Counted from the stretch's first letter, positions 21,537-32,526 are shown. The stretch is 64,000 nt of DNA from Xiphydria camelus (GCA_963678675.1 OY783193.1:28862016-28926015), one strand, 5' to 3'. The notes: generated from the letters alone by a model not told the origin. A program made the numbers and translations.

Positions 21537-23914
21537 CAGGGTGTAAATTAAGTACTTCGACAAACTTCGGCAAATGATTCTTTCAGTGATTTTAAGTCAA
21601 AAAGTTCATATAAACATAGGTCCAAAAATGCTTCGTTCTCAAGATACAGGGTGTCAAACTTTGAAAAAAAAATCGGTTTTTCGTAAATATCTCAATATTT
21701 TTTAAGCCGATTTTATTGAAATTTGGCAGATGTATTAATGATAGTAAGGGGCTAATTTAGCTTTAATTAGATTAAAATTATTAAGTCCAGTGGCGTCCCG
21801 GAAGGCACCTTCCCCACTATTTTTGAAAAAAAATGTGCGCCACTGACTTTTTTTTAATTTTTTTTTTTTTGAATTCACCAACTAAAAATACAACTTTCTT
21901 GTCTCTTGTGTTTTTTTCGTATCTTGCTTCGTTTTCGAAATAAAAAATAAAAACGACTTCATTACATGTCCCTAAAACAATACAATAAAATAATAAAAAT
22001 ATTTATTTTCACGCCACTGCACTGGCAAAATTCGTAATTATTTTGCGTTTATTTGTCTTATTGAAAGCAGCTAATCAACAAAAATGAATTTTTAAGTTAA
22101 ATTTTGTGAAATTTTTTTTTTATTTTTTTTAAAATTATTTATTGCATACTTCCGGGGCATGCAGTACACAAGAAAATAGTGAATTTATAGAAAGCCTTGG
22201 AAAACAATTGATAGGTTTCCATGGTAGCAGAATCAGTCATGGCAGTTGATTTAGAAGAAAACAGGTAGTTGTTTATCATTTTGACGTTATAAGTAATAAT
22301 TTATCGTGTGTTTTGTCCAAAATGTACCAATACACAAACGCAGAAATGGCAGACATTCATTTTACTTATGGAATGGCTCGCGGTAATGCACGAGCGGCAA
22401 GACGACAATATCAGGTGCGATTTCCTCAACGAGTGGTGCCAGACGTCCAAACTTTTATTAATATCCACGCAAGACTTTGTGAAACTGGCAGTTTTAAAAG
22501 GACAACAGATGTTCCGGGAAGGCCTGCGACAGTTCGAAAAGTTGCGATTGAAGAAGTTGTGTTAAACAGAATTGAAGAAGACCCGCAAAGTAGCACACGG
22601 AAAATAGGTCGTGAATTGAATATTACACACACACTTGTTTGGCAAATTTTAAGGTCCCAACAACTTTATCCTTATCATATGCAACGTGTGCAGGCTCTAT
22701 TACATAGAGATTTTCCCCTCAGAGTCGATTTTTGTGTTTGGTTGCGTAATAGATTAGTAAGAACCCCGGATTTCTTAAGCCATGTGCTTTTCACAGATGA
22801 AGCCTCGTTTTCTCGAAATGCCATAATTAACTTTCATAACAACCATATCTGGGCTGAGGATAATCCGAATGCTATCGTAGAAAATCATTTTCAAGTGCAA
22901 TTTTCTCTCAATATTTGGGTAGGCATTATCGGTGATCACCTTATTGGACCTTGCATTCTTCCGCAAAGGCTTAATGGCGAAGAGTATCGAAGGTTTTTGG
23001 AGCATGAACTGCCCAACCATTTACAAGAAGTTGATTTAGAAACCAGAAACAGGATGTGGTTAATGCACGACGGAGCTCCGCCACACTTTAGTGTCGTTGC
23101 GCGTCAATTTCTGGACGAGAATTACCTTAACCGTTGGATAGGAAGAGCAGGACCACAATCCCAGATCACCAGATTTGAATCCTTTGGATTATTTTCTGTG
23201 GGGTCACTTGAAGTCGTTAGTTTATAAAAGTCCAGTCCAAAATGAACAAGATCTAAGAAATAGGATATTTGAATCTTGTGCCATTATTAATCAGACGCCA
23301 GGTATATTCGAAAGAGTTCGGCAATCAATGTTAAAACGACTTATTGCATGCGTTGAAGTAGGCGGTGGTCATTTTCAACAACAATTGTAAAATAATGTTA
23401 TTAACTATTTTAGTTTTAGTCTTGTAAATAATTTAAGTTTTTTACCTGATAATACAATCAATAAAAGAAACATTTTCTGCTTATTTTTCGAAATTAATTA
23501 TTTTTTATCTCGAAAACGAAGCAAGATACGAAAAAAACACGAGAGACAAGAAAGTTGTATTTTTAGTTGGTGAATTCAAAAGAAAAATAAAAATTTTTTA
23601 AAAGTCAGTGGCGCACATTTTTTTTTCAAAAATAGTGGGGAAGGTGCCTTCCGGGACGCCACTGGACTTAATAATTTTAATATAATTAAAGCTACATTAG
23701 CCTCTTACTATCATTAATACATCTGCCAAATTTCAATAAAATCGGCTTAAAGAATATTGAGATATTTAAAAAAAACCGATTTTTTTTCAAAGTTTGACAC
23801 CCTGTATCTTGAGAATGAAGCATTTTTGGACCTATGTTTATATGAACTTTTTGACTTCAAATCACTGAAAGAATCATTTGCCGAAGTTTGTCGAAGTACT
23901 TAATTTACACCCTG
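21537..23914 (+). mobile_element. Mariner-like element with ~400-bp terminal inverted repeats
   Basis: The ends CAGGGTGTAAATTAAGTACT and AGTACTTAATTTACACCCTG are inverted, with a TA duplication at 21535-21536 and 23915-23916. Homology between the ends extends inward about 400 bases (TGGCGTCCCGGAAGGCACCT near 21791 and its inverse near 23647), unusually long for a mariner. It encodes one transposase (22322-23390), broken by a frameshift. It landed in the right arm of the 19170-24215 foldback. Confidence 0.88.
22322..23390 (+). pseudogene. DUF4817-type mariner transposase, frameshifted
   Basis: From the ATG at 22322 the N-terminus (YTNAEMADIHFTYGMARGNA, then QVRFPQRVVPDVQTF) is a DUF4817-type helix-turn-helix. 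A second DNA-binding region (STRKIGRELNITHTLVWQIL) and the DDE core follow. First Asp in LFTDEASFS, second in MHDGAPPHFS, third in RSPDLNPLDYFLW. Before the third Asp a small deletion near 23160 shifts the frame: GRAGPQSQ runs on in the wrong frame to 23227, while the correct frame continues in the overlapping ORF to 23390. All three catalytic Asp residues survive, but the protein cannot be made as one chain. Confidence 0.85.
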
Positions 23915-24317
23915 TATATGTAAAAATGTCACAAAAATTCCGCCTGTCTTCGGCGGTATTCGGCCATGGTCGGAAATGTGTACACAGATGCGGCCACACG
24001 CATACGCCATCAAAAATGTATGGAGAGTGTGTGAGAGAATATATTCCTTGAATGTTTAGTTGTTTTTCAAAATTAATAAAATATTTCCATTCGCGAAACG
24101 ATTTCCCTCGCATTTTTTCGATCCTCGGACGCGCTTGTTAATAAAAAGTAAAAATTCAGTGTAATCGGAGTAGTGAATCTCAATAGTGGTGAATGTGACA
24201 GACGCTCTGACAGCTAGCTATTATCAAATCGTTTGGATTTTGATGTGAAACATCTTATGCCGCGCTTCGGGGGTGAGACCGGCTGCTCGTGAAATGTCGC
24301 TGGAGTGGCTAAATAGG

Positions 24318-24440
24318 CTAAGGCCAGGTGAACGTTGAACATTGCCTCTATATCTATATCTATTCTATATATAGATATAGAGGCAACGGTCACCCTGCGT
24401 CTCCTCACTGAACTGCGTCCCAACGTTCGCCTGGCCTAAC
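24318..24440. repeat. Short MITE with internal hairpin
   Basis: AAGGCCAGGTGAACGTTG on the left mirrors CAACGTTCGCCTGGCCTAA on the right. The centre is a perfect-looking stem of GCCTCTATATCTATA and its inverse (24340-24385). Confidence 0.6.
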
Positions 24441-24599
24441 TCGGGACGCATCGGCTCTCTCCGCCACGACTCGATGGTCCCCTTTCACCGAGCCCTAGCT
24501 TAACCACTTACTACTACACGCTCACTGTATCGGTGTACGAAGCAGTATTTACCCTCATTAATGAAAGCATGAGGATTGATTGATCATTGGTTAGCATGT

Positions 24600-24960
24600 T
24601 TAAAAATAACATTTAAATACCGTTTGTATAGGAAAATTGTTAGATGTGAAACATCGAAATTCTTCTTTGTAGAAAGTATGCGATAGGAAGGATGGACCAC
24701 GCATCCGTTGAAAGAATACGTGCGCCAGTGCGCGCGCATTTGTATTTATGACTGTGATACCATTAAACGGTACGAACCGTTGTGTCGAATTCCGTTTATC
24801 GCGAGACGGAACAGCGACTGATGGCAGAGTTAAGAGAGAGTAAACTAAATGCGCTTTTTGAATTAGACACAACGGTTTGTACCGTTTAATAGTATCACAA
24901 TTATAAATACAAATGCGCACTGTCGAACGTGTTCTTTCGTTTTCAGCTAGATTTACTCAA
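24600..24960. repeat. Palindromic MITE (GATGTGAAACATCG family), copy 1
   Basis: Contains TTAGATGTGAAACATCGAAA and the inverted pair CGTTTAATAGTATCACA/TGTGATACCATTAAACG around CAACGGTTTGTACC. The copy at 25708-26040 is a more complete palindrome with both ends present. Confidence 0.65.
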
Positions 24961-25129
24961 GTGGACACAGCATTGAGAACAATCTAGCGAGAGTTAGTCT
25001 AGAATCTCGGTTGAGAAAAATAAATCTAGCTAGATTGTGCAGTGGATACACGATAAAAATTTACTGCCAGAGAAATTTCAGTCTATTTGACCGGCTAAAT
25101 AGATAGTAACTCAGTCTAGCGAGAGTGAT

Positions 25130-25400
25130 AGGCGCCGGGTCGCAAGCGAAGGGCCTCGACCGCGTGCTCAGATTTCTGGAGCCTCGCGGGAGGCAACAGA
25201 AACCCTCTGCCTTTTATGCTCTCCTCGGACAAAGTGCAGACCCGCAATAAATTCGACTATTGCGCGGTGCACGTGTACTTCTTCGGGGATAGGACCAACC
25301 GAACGGCGCTGAATCTGCGTAGTCTCCCGGCGCCAATTTTCATGCTCCAGCTCGGTGGTTTCGAAGAATTTCCTTCTCCCACCATGCATAGAAAAGTCGT
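25130..25400. other. GC-rich unique block of unknown nature
   Basis: About 270 bases of GC-rich sequence stand out among AT-rich repeats inside the largest Slo2 intron. Open frames exist on both strands (for example RNKFDYCAVHVYFFGDRTNR in the plus frame), but I recognise no domain, and it does not match any Slo2 segment expected between PGSGFLTS and MKITKDD. It may be an unrecognised exon or part of an older element. Confidence 0.25.
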
Positions 25401-25707
25401 ATCGATATAGGTCAAAAGTTCATAAATAATGAGATAATAGTAATTGAAACTTCTTCGCTGGCAAGTAAGTTTAGCCTCATATGGTACGGATGTGTGTACA
25501 ATCTATAATACATCACGATTGTAAATAGATATTTGATAAGTCAAAGAAACATATGAAGCTAAACTTATTCACCAGGAAAGGAAATTTAATCGCCATTATC
25601 TTATTATCTATGAACTTTAGGCCCACATCGATGTAAGATACTTTGTTGTAGATAAAAATACGTGTGTGTATAATAACATATAATATAAAACAGTTTTTAT
25701 AAAAAAA

Positions 25708-26040
25708 TTTTTAGATGTGAAACATCGAAATTCTTCTTTGTAGAAAGTATGCGATAGGAATGATCGACCACGCGTCCGTCGAAAGAACACGTGCGCCAGT
25801 GCGCATTTGTATTTATGACTGTGATACTATTAAACAGTACTGATGGTAGAGTTAAGAGAGAGTAAACTAAATGCGCTTTTTGAATTAGAGACAACGGTTC
25901 GTACCGTTTAATAGTATCACAGTCATAAATACAAATGCGCACTGGCGCACGTGTTCTTTCGACGGACGCGTGACGTCCATCCTTCCTATCGCATACTTTC
26001 TACAAAGAAGAATTTCGATGTTTCACATCTAACAATTTTT
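25708..26040. repeat. Palindromic MITE (GATGTGAAACATCG family), copy 2
   Basis: The outer arms TTAGATGTGAAACATCGAAA and TTTCGATGTTTCACATCTAA are inverted. The inner arms GTGCGCCAGTGCGCATTTGT and AAATGCGCACTGGCGCAC also pair. It has a short asymmetric centre (AGAGTTAAGAGAGAGTAAAC), shared with copy 1. Confidence 0.8.
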
Positions 26041-26269
26041 TTTTTAATAATCAAAATAGTGCACGGAAGCAGTGTCATTTTCCTCTGGTTGCTGGTGCAT
26101 GAAGAGCAGGAAAGGAGATATCTGTATCTCGGAAGAAGTGGCATCAGATAAGTTACTTCCTAACTGACTGTCTGAACCTCATTTTCATCCCTTATACAGA
26201 ACCATACGAGAACGGGACGGATTGATGGAAATTTGATTTTTCTTCGCAGTAAAAAATCAACCTAGGTAG

Positions 26270-26990
26270 AAAAGAATTCTCTAGAATTGCGGTACAATGC
26301 CATGGTATGAATATCAGGTTCTACCGACATGACATGCTTCGACAAGGTCTGTATCAACTTTAGCGGTATATTGGGGGCACTGTACTAATCCTGTGGCACA
26401 TTTTTCTATCTGGGAAAGCATATTATTATGGTAATACAGCTGTACAGCGTTCCGATAATATACCGTCTTCCCGTACTCACAGTATACATGCATTTTTTAC
26501 CTCCAATATATGCCGGAATTAAAAATCTCTAGAACTCTGCTGTACAATGCCATGGTAGGAATATCAGGTTCTACCGACATGACATGCTTCGACAAGGTCT
26601 GTATCAACTTTAGCGGCATATTGGGGGCACTGCACTAATCCTGTGGCACATTTTTCTATCTGGGAAAGCATATTATTATGGTAGTACAGCTGTACAGCGT
26701 TCCGATAATATATAATTGGAACTTTTGATAATACGAAAGGGGGAATATATCGATAAAGAAAAGATAATAAAATAATTACTTCATTATTGTAATCTAATTA
26801 TATCGTATCTCCTACTTTTCTACCACGGCTTTCCCAGATAGAAAAATATGCCACAGGATTAGTGCAGTGCCCCCAATATAATGCTAAAGTTGATACAGAC
26901 CTTGTCGAAGTATGTCATGTCGGTAGAATTTGATATTCCTACCGTGGCATTGTACCGCAGAGTTCTAGAGATTTTTAATTCCGGCATATT
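26270..26990. repeat. Triplicated MITE arm (CTACCGACATGACATGCTT family)
   Basis: Two direct copies (about 26285-26425 and 26540-26665) and one inverted copy (about 26830-26965) share ATCAGGTTCTACCGACATGA, CTTCGACAAGGTCTGTATCA and CACTAATCCTGTGGCAC. A fourth copy lies at 55885-56030 and its duplicate. A GTCGTGGCAGAAAAATA-family fragment sits between copies at 26706-26835. Confidence 0.75.
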
Positions 26991-28924
26991 AGAGGTTAGT
27001 ATAATACGAAAAAGGAAATATATCGACAAAGAAAAAATAATAACAAAGTAGTTACTCCATTATTGTAATCCAATTCCATCGTATTCATTATTTTTCTGCC
27101 ACGACTTTGATTGTTGATAGTGGATGGATCAACCAATAAATTTGATTTTTCTTCACTATCAGCAATTAAAGTCGTGGCAGAAAAATAAGTAATACACGAT
27201 GTTATTGGATTACAATAATGGAGTAACTACTTTATTATTATTTTTTCTTTACCGATACATTTCATCTTTTGTATTATACTATCACAAGTTCCAATTTATA
27301 TACGGACCTGTCAAACGTGAAGTGTACGTGTACCTCACTTCTACTTCATCTCTTCTTCGCCTCTAGTGTAACGATGGAAATTACAAAATATCATAACTTT
27401 TATGTATGTAACAACATATACCGAATGTCCTCTGGCAAAAACTCCTGATTTTGGATTTCCCTGACATTTGGCTGGAAGTGGTTGGCTCGGTGCTTTAAGA
27501 GTTGGCTTCGGGAGAGTGCGCTGCGGTCTTACGAGCTGAGCGACAAGTGTCAAAAGTCTGATCTCCCGGTACCTGTCAATTCGGGAGATCGAAATCGTTA
27601 ATTTGTAAATAATGATTACTAATATGTAGAAGTGGTAAGAAATAATCATTCGGGTTTCTTCGATGATATTCCCCAAGTGTTTAAAAACCGGTGTCCGATT
27701 TTTGCCAATAACTGTTGCTTCAACTTCCAGTGATATTATTAAGTATTACTGCAGAACGAGTAGGTTAGAAGATTTTCATGAAGACTCATGATTTTCTGAT
27801 ATGTCATCTCGTACAGGTGCAACTGAAGCGGATCTAGCTCGTGTCCTGTCCGTAAAAAGATGACTCGATGGACATTGGAGAATGTCAGACTTGTCACCGA
27901 GCGCCTATTACCCACGGTACATTAATTGCAATACGCGCTTCTCGTTTCAACTATTCCAGCGTTAAATAACTTTTACTTCTTTCAAGCTAATAACCTTTTA
28001 TGAACTGTTCGTGGTAGGAGGCAGCGATCAATAATAGCGACTCGTCGTAGACAAGTGTGCCGAACTACTACTGCGATAATGTGTCCAAGCTCACGGTCTA
28101 TTCTGCGATTAACGTTAACATAATCGTGATTATGCTCGGGTGATGGGTATTCCAAAAGAGGTAAAGTTGATACTAAACATCGGACGCTCTCTGTAAGCGG
28201 ACTTGCTAGTGTATGCTTCGCAACTCGAACATCATCGCAGGATTAATTTGTCTACGATTAGTCACAATCATTGATTGCTGCCCCCTACGATCAACAATTC
28301 GTACAAGGTAAATACTTTAAAAGAAGTGAAAGTTATTTAAAGCAGGAATAATTGAAATAAAAAGCGCATATTGCAATGAAAATACCGTGGGTGAAAGGCG
28401 CTCGGTGATAAGTTCGACAATGTCTGATGTCGATCGACTCATTTTCTTCAGGATAGGACAGAAGTTATATCCTCTTTGTTTGCACCTTATGAAAGGGGAC
28501 ATACAAGAAAACCGTCAAAAACTTCATGAAAATCTTGTAACCTACTCGTTCTGCAGTAATTACTTACTTAATCGCTGGAAGTTGAAGCCACAGTTATGGA
28601 CACCGATTTTTAAACACTTGGGGAAACTCATCGAAGAAACCCGAATAATTATTTATCACTTCTACACATTATTCAGTATTATTTACAAATTAACAATTTC
28701 GAGGTTAGAGACTTCGATCTCCCGAATGAGGTTGGCTGGGCAAAACTGAAGCAGATTGCGCCACCGAGCCAAACACCCGCGGGCAAATTTAAACGGTTAT
28801 AATATATTATTAATGCTGCACTAATGTGACTAATGTGACTGGTAAAAAAATTGTAAAAATGAATTACAAAATAAAATTCAAATACAATCCCCATATGTAC
28901 TATAAATATACATATTTAATTAAA

Positions 28925-29221
28925 TCAGAAATGTTCATAAATTGGCTGACAGTACTGCATTCCCATACTTCGGAATGGGAATACAGTACTGTCAGCCAAT
29001 TTATGAACACGCTCTAAATAATTTTCATTTTTACCTGCATCACCGCTAAAAGTTATTAATTGATCAGAAGTAAAATGGACTTCGCATAATCCTTTTCTGT
29101 GATGAGGTGCATATTTTAAGAAATCGAGCCACTTTTGACGAATATCTTTCGATTTTTTTACAGAAGGAACCATGAACCTTGATTTATTTTTACAACTCTG
29201 TACTGCACACGAAAAAACCAT
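28925..29221 (-). CDS. THAP-type zinc finger protein, truncated
   Basis: The minus-strand ORF begins MVFSCAVQSCKNKSR, followed by KDIRQKWLDFLK and CEVHF. This gives the THAP C2CH pattern: Cys-X4-Cys at the start, a central Trp, and Cys-X2-His, with a downstream STVFPF in the place of the usual PTIF-like end. About 85 codons carry the domain; the ORF then runs into a 76-base hairpin and stops. THAP domains bind DNA and form the N-terminus of P-element transposases. Probably the leftover N-terminus of such a transposase. Confidence 0.65.
   Translation of the reverse strand: MVFSCAVQSCKNKSRFMVPSVKKSKDIRQKWLDFLKYAPHHRKGLCEVHFTSDQLITFSGDAGKNENYLERVHKLADSTVFPFRSMGMQYCQPIYEHF
28933..29010. repeat. 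Near-perfect 76-bp hairpin
   Basis: GTTCATAAATTGGCTGACAG followed by TACTG on the left and the exact inverse on the right, around a short loop (ATACTTCGG). It sits at the 3' end of the THAP ORF and interrupts it. Confidence 0.8.
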
Positions 29222-29339
29222 TTTATATTACATTTTTTATTTCAATTTCACTACATATAGATTCATAAATTAAGGTTATATTTTCATTCTTTACTCCTGC
29301 AATGCCTACTATGAAGTAGGCTGCCATATTGATATATCG

Positions 29340-29440
29340 ATACCATCGATACCTTACTTTGAAAATTTCGTAAGTGCAATTTTTGTCAAAAATTGCACTT
29401 CGAGGTTTTCAAAGCAAGGTATCGATATTTCAAATCAGGC
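29340..29440. repeat. Imperfect hairpin
   Basis: ATCGATACCTTACTTTGAAA on the left pairs with TTTCAAAGCAAGGTATCGAT on the right, with GTGCAATTTTTG/CAAAAATTGCAC inside. Lies in the P-like element near its end. Confidence 0.7.
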
Positions 29441-30217
29441 GGTCAAAAAGGGTGTTTAGCTCGGTGGCGCCGAAGTTTACTTCCTCGACCACCAGCCAAC
29501 CTAATTGACAGCTACCGGCAGATCAGAGGCCCCTTTCTCGAACTCGCTCGTATCTTTGCGTGCACGCATCTTAGCGAATAGACCAATCAGGATCAAGTAT
29601 CCCGTATCAGGGAACGTATACGCATCTTAGCGAGTAGATCAATCAGGACCCCCACCACAACGGAATACTTGATCCTGATTGGTCTATTCGCTTAGATGCG
29701 TATACGTAACTTTGCGAGTGACTTGAGAAATTTATTTACGAGTAAGGGCAAAATTTCAGCGGTGCATGCAAAAGGATTTCTTAAAACTATTCCAACGTCT
29801 CGAGTTAATATGTAACAACATATATACTGTCATAAGTAGTATCTTTACATGTGATGAAACAATTCGTCACGGTTATTGGAAGAGTATACTTATTGTTAGA
29901 GTTAAAGGTAAAATGTCTACATGGATTTCTGAAGACGACCAAGATATAAGAAAAATCCGATGGCCTGTAAATTCGAAAGCGGTATGTTTTACTTCTCCAA
30001 AATACTAAAGCAAAGTGAAAAATATAAGGGCACTCTAGTTTATAAATCCCTTTCAAAATATCACGAGAATAAATCAAAAGTAACGTGGTTATAATTAATT
30101 AGCTCGTATCGGTATAAAATGTGAGATTTTAATTTGGTGGTAATAAAAAGCTATTCTCCTACATGTAGGTACGTATTCTCCTCATGAATAAATTCTAAAA
30201 AGTAATGAAATCCCCCC

Positions 30218-30897
30218 ACAAAAACAGATTCTCTGTAAAAAAAGGCGGCATGTTCATTCAGTGCCAACAAAAATTGATACGTAAAATACTCTCCAAAAAA
30301 GATTTGAAATCAATTAAAATCGCCATGTTCAAGATTTATGTATAAAAAGTAAAAGGCATCATTTGAAAGGAAAATTATTGTAACTCGTTACTAAAAAATT
30401 CGACTAAAAAAAATTTACGTATAAACAAATTTTCATAAAAAAGAACTTGCCGCGTTTTTTCCTTCAAAATAAAAAAATTACAGAGAATTACATTCGATGT
30501 TTATGCACTTATGAGAGATTTTAAATAAATTCATACACTCTTATATGATACCACCAGTATACCGAACGTCGCACGAGAAACCGATCAGGCGGGGGCCTTC
30601 TGAATTTCTCTGAATTTGACTTCGGCAATGCAATTTATGAATCACTCTAGCACCGTCCAAGCACTGCAAATTATTCGGTATAGTGGACAAAATATGAAAA
30701 CTTAAACGCGGCAAGTTCTTTTTTATGAAAATTTGTTTATACCTAAATTTTTTAGTCGAATTTTTTAGTAACGAGTTACAATAATTTTCCTTTCAAATGA
30801 TGCCTTTTACTTTTTATACATAAATCTTGAACATGGCGATCTTAATTGATTTGAAATCTTTTTTGGAGAGTATTTTACGTATCAATTTTTGTTGGCA
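30218..30897. repeat. Foldback MITE (CAAAAACAGATTCTCTG family), copy 2, truncated
   Basis: Starts CACAAAAACAGATTCTCTGT and is palindromic like 12165-12890, but stops at TTTTTGTTGGCA without the terminal 45 bases. It forms the outer end of the giant inverted repeat's right arm. Confidence 0.75.
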
Positions 30898-31085
30898 TAG
30901 CACTATACCAATACGATGTTAAACTGCATTTTTCGTTGACCCGCTCATTACATACATTTTGCTAGCAAAGATCTAGCATTAATTTTAGCATTTAATACCA
31001 AATTTTTGCTTAGGCACGCTTGGTTATGTGAGTCAGGGAAAGTTAGCGATTTCAGTCGTGCAATAGACTCCGTGCTTCCTTTCAG

Positions 31086-31217
31086 ATGAAGATAACGAAG
31101 GACGATATGTGGATACGAACGTACGGCCGACTGTATCAGAAGCTGTGCTCGACCACTTGCGAAATACCCATCGGCATTTATAGGACGCAAGATACGAGCG
31201 TGGCTGACGCCTCGCAC
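31086..31217 (+). CDS. slo2: Slo2/KCNT channel exon, end of RCK2
   Basis: The acceptor GCTTCCTTTCAG ends at 31085 and the donor GTGAGTACC starts at 31218; 44 whole codons. The exon reads [20 protein letters not shown], then [11 protein letters not shown], ending ADASH. The [28 protein letters not shown] block directly follows GSGFLTS in Slo2 proteins, so it is the true partner of 11039-11224 across the 19.9 kb intron. Confidence 0.95.
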
Positions 31218-31339
31218 GTGAGTACCGACACGTATACTTTAGAGACTGTCGAAAGGGGATGGGTCGGGGACGTAGACGTATAATAATCATAAGGCTAAGT
31301 GAGAAGTTAAATAGCCACCGTGTGTGAATAGCGCATGGC

Positions 31340-31635
31340 TGTGCTCTCGCTCGCTCGCTCGCTCGCTCTCTCCCTCCCCCCTTCCCTACACCCCCGCACA
31401 CTACACTACCCCTACACACTACTCTACACACCCGCCCGCCCCACCGCCCACCCACCCTCCCACCCGCTTATACGATTATTATATTTGCTTTACCTTGCGC
31501 TGCTGCTTTTTGATTTTTTACCTGCTTGCTCACCACCAATTGTACGCTATATACTTGCTCTGATTTCAGAGAATTATTATTTTGTTCTATTTGAATAATA
31601 AACACCCCATCAATCAATCAATCAATCAATCTCTC

Positions 31636-31670
<35 letters not shown>

Positions 31671-31680
31671 CTCACTCTCC
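31340..31680. repeat. Low-complexity and microsatellite sequence
   Basis: (CTCG)n and C-rich runs at 31345-31460, then (CAAT)n at 31613-31630 and (TTTC)n at 31646-31670. ORFs across it are artefacts of composition. Confidence 0.85.
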
Positions 31681-31693
31681 ATCGACCTTTCTT

Positions 31694-32096
31694 CAGGGTG
31701 TCTAGCGATCATGAAAATCATGGAGGTCATGGAAATATCCAAGAATTTGTTCACATGTGAAAATATTGTGGAAATATTATGAATTTTTTTATAATATAAA
31801 AATACCGTGGAACTATGGAAACAATTATTAATTATAATAATATTCATATGGTCTTTGGATGCTGGATACGTTAAAAGTGCAACCGATAAGTTTCATATTA
31901 ATGCCCGTGAATGAGATAAATGGCAGAGAACAGTGAGAATGGCTTCTGGTATTACTGAAACGAACATTTAAGTAATTTTATCTGAGCAGAAAATTCTTCG
32001 TAAACACTTTTAAAAAAATAGATACGATCATGGAAGAGTACAGAAATCTCGTCTGGAAATCATGGAAATTTGTTATCCTAATCGCTAGGCACCCTG
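31694..32096. mobile_element. Short non-autonomous element, CAGGGTGTCTAGCGAT ends (hAT-like)
   Basis: The left end CAGGGTGTCTAGCGATCATG mirrors the right end CCTAATCGCTAGGCACCCTG. AAAATCATGGA-type words recur inside. Flanks are T/C-rich (CCTTTCTT against TTCTTTCT), so a duplication cannot be read with confidence. CAGGGTG ends with GATCATGGAAAT repeats suggest hAT. Confidence 0.6.
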
Positions 32097-32526
32097 TTCT
32101 TTCTCTCCTGCTCTCGCGTTCAGCTCTTCCCCGTCCGCTCGCCGCGAACGACGCAGTCGAGCGCGAAGCGATCGAGAATACGAAAAGGGACGATCTTCAA
32201 AACCCCCGGGGAATAATTCTCCCCGCAAGATATTATCTCACGGCACACATACATACCCTCGCATCGTGTCGTTATGTTCGCATACATATAGAGATAAAGC
32301 GTGTTGTCTGATAGACCTCTAGCTCATCGTCAGTCTTCCTTCCCTCTCCCCTTCCTGTCTTCCTCAGAGTGAAGTCGAACTTTCTTCCGTCGATACTCGT
32401 CGGAGCTTCTCTCGATACACCTCGCGGGGCTTCCGTACGTTCTCGTCGCGTAAATGGCGGCGACCGCCGATAATAATGTTGGAGCTAGGGTCATTGTAAG
32501 GGTGGACAATGCTTGTCGTTTGACAG

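Larger units (their letters stand above)
19170..24215. mobile_element. Long-arm foldback element with a mariner inserted in its right arm
   Basis: The left arm, about 19170-19800, reads GCGTCTGTCACATTCACCAC through TCGATAGAGAATAGTCGAT to GAGACACTACCGTGTCTCTT. Its reverse complement is found in two pieces, 21205-21536 and 23915-24200, separated by the 2378-base mariner-like element. Without that insert the element is about 2.7 kb: two arms of roughly 630 bases and a 1.4 kb core (19805-21200). The core repeats words like GGGGGAATATGGCA and holds minus-strand ORFs of 83 and 99 codons with no recognisable domain. Superfamily unknown. Confidence 0.75.
28730..29500 (-). mobile_element. P-element-like short transposon with THAP ORF
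   Basis: The ends are inverted: GGTTGGCTGG... with GCGCCACCGAGCCAAACACC inside on the left, and GGTGTTTAGCTCGGTGGCGC with ...CCAGCCAACC on the right. The flanks CGAATGAG and CTAATTGA look like a decayed 8-base duplication of CGAATTGA, the sequence expected at the uninterrupted site. TIRs plus an 8-base duplication and a THAP ORF are what P elements have. Too short for a full transposase, so non-autonomous. Confidence 0.65.
26995..30897 (-). repeat. Giant inverted repeat, right arm
   Basis: Reverse complement of 12208-16110, with the same internal order of MITEs. It lacks the solo LTR of the left arm (empty site near 28440) and has gained the THAP element at 28730-29500. Its outer end, at GTTGGCA (30897), truncates the terminal MITE, which is complete in the left arm. 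Confidence 0.85.

Noticed and set aside
25168..25410. Possible extra Slo2 exon in the large intron
   Set aside because: Exons on either side join directly in known Slo2 proteins and no splice pair with matching phase is evident.
31324..31598. Ser/Pro/Leu-rich ORFs
   Set aside because: They fall in C-rich and CTCG low-complexity sequence.
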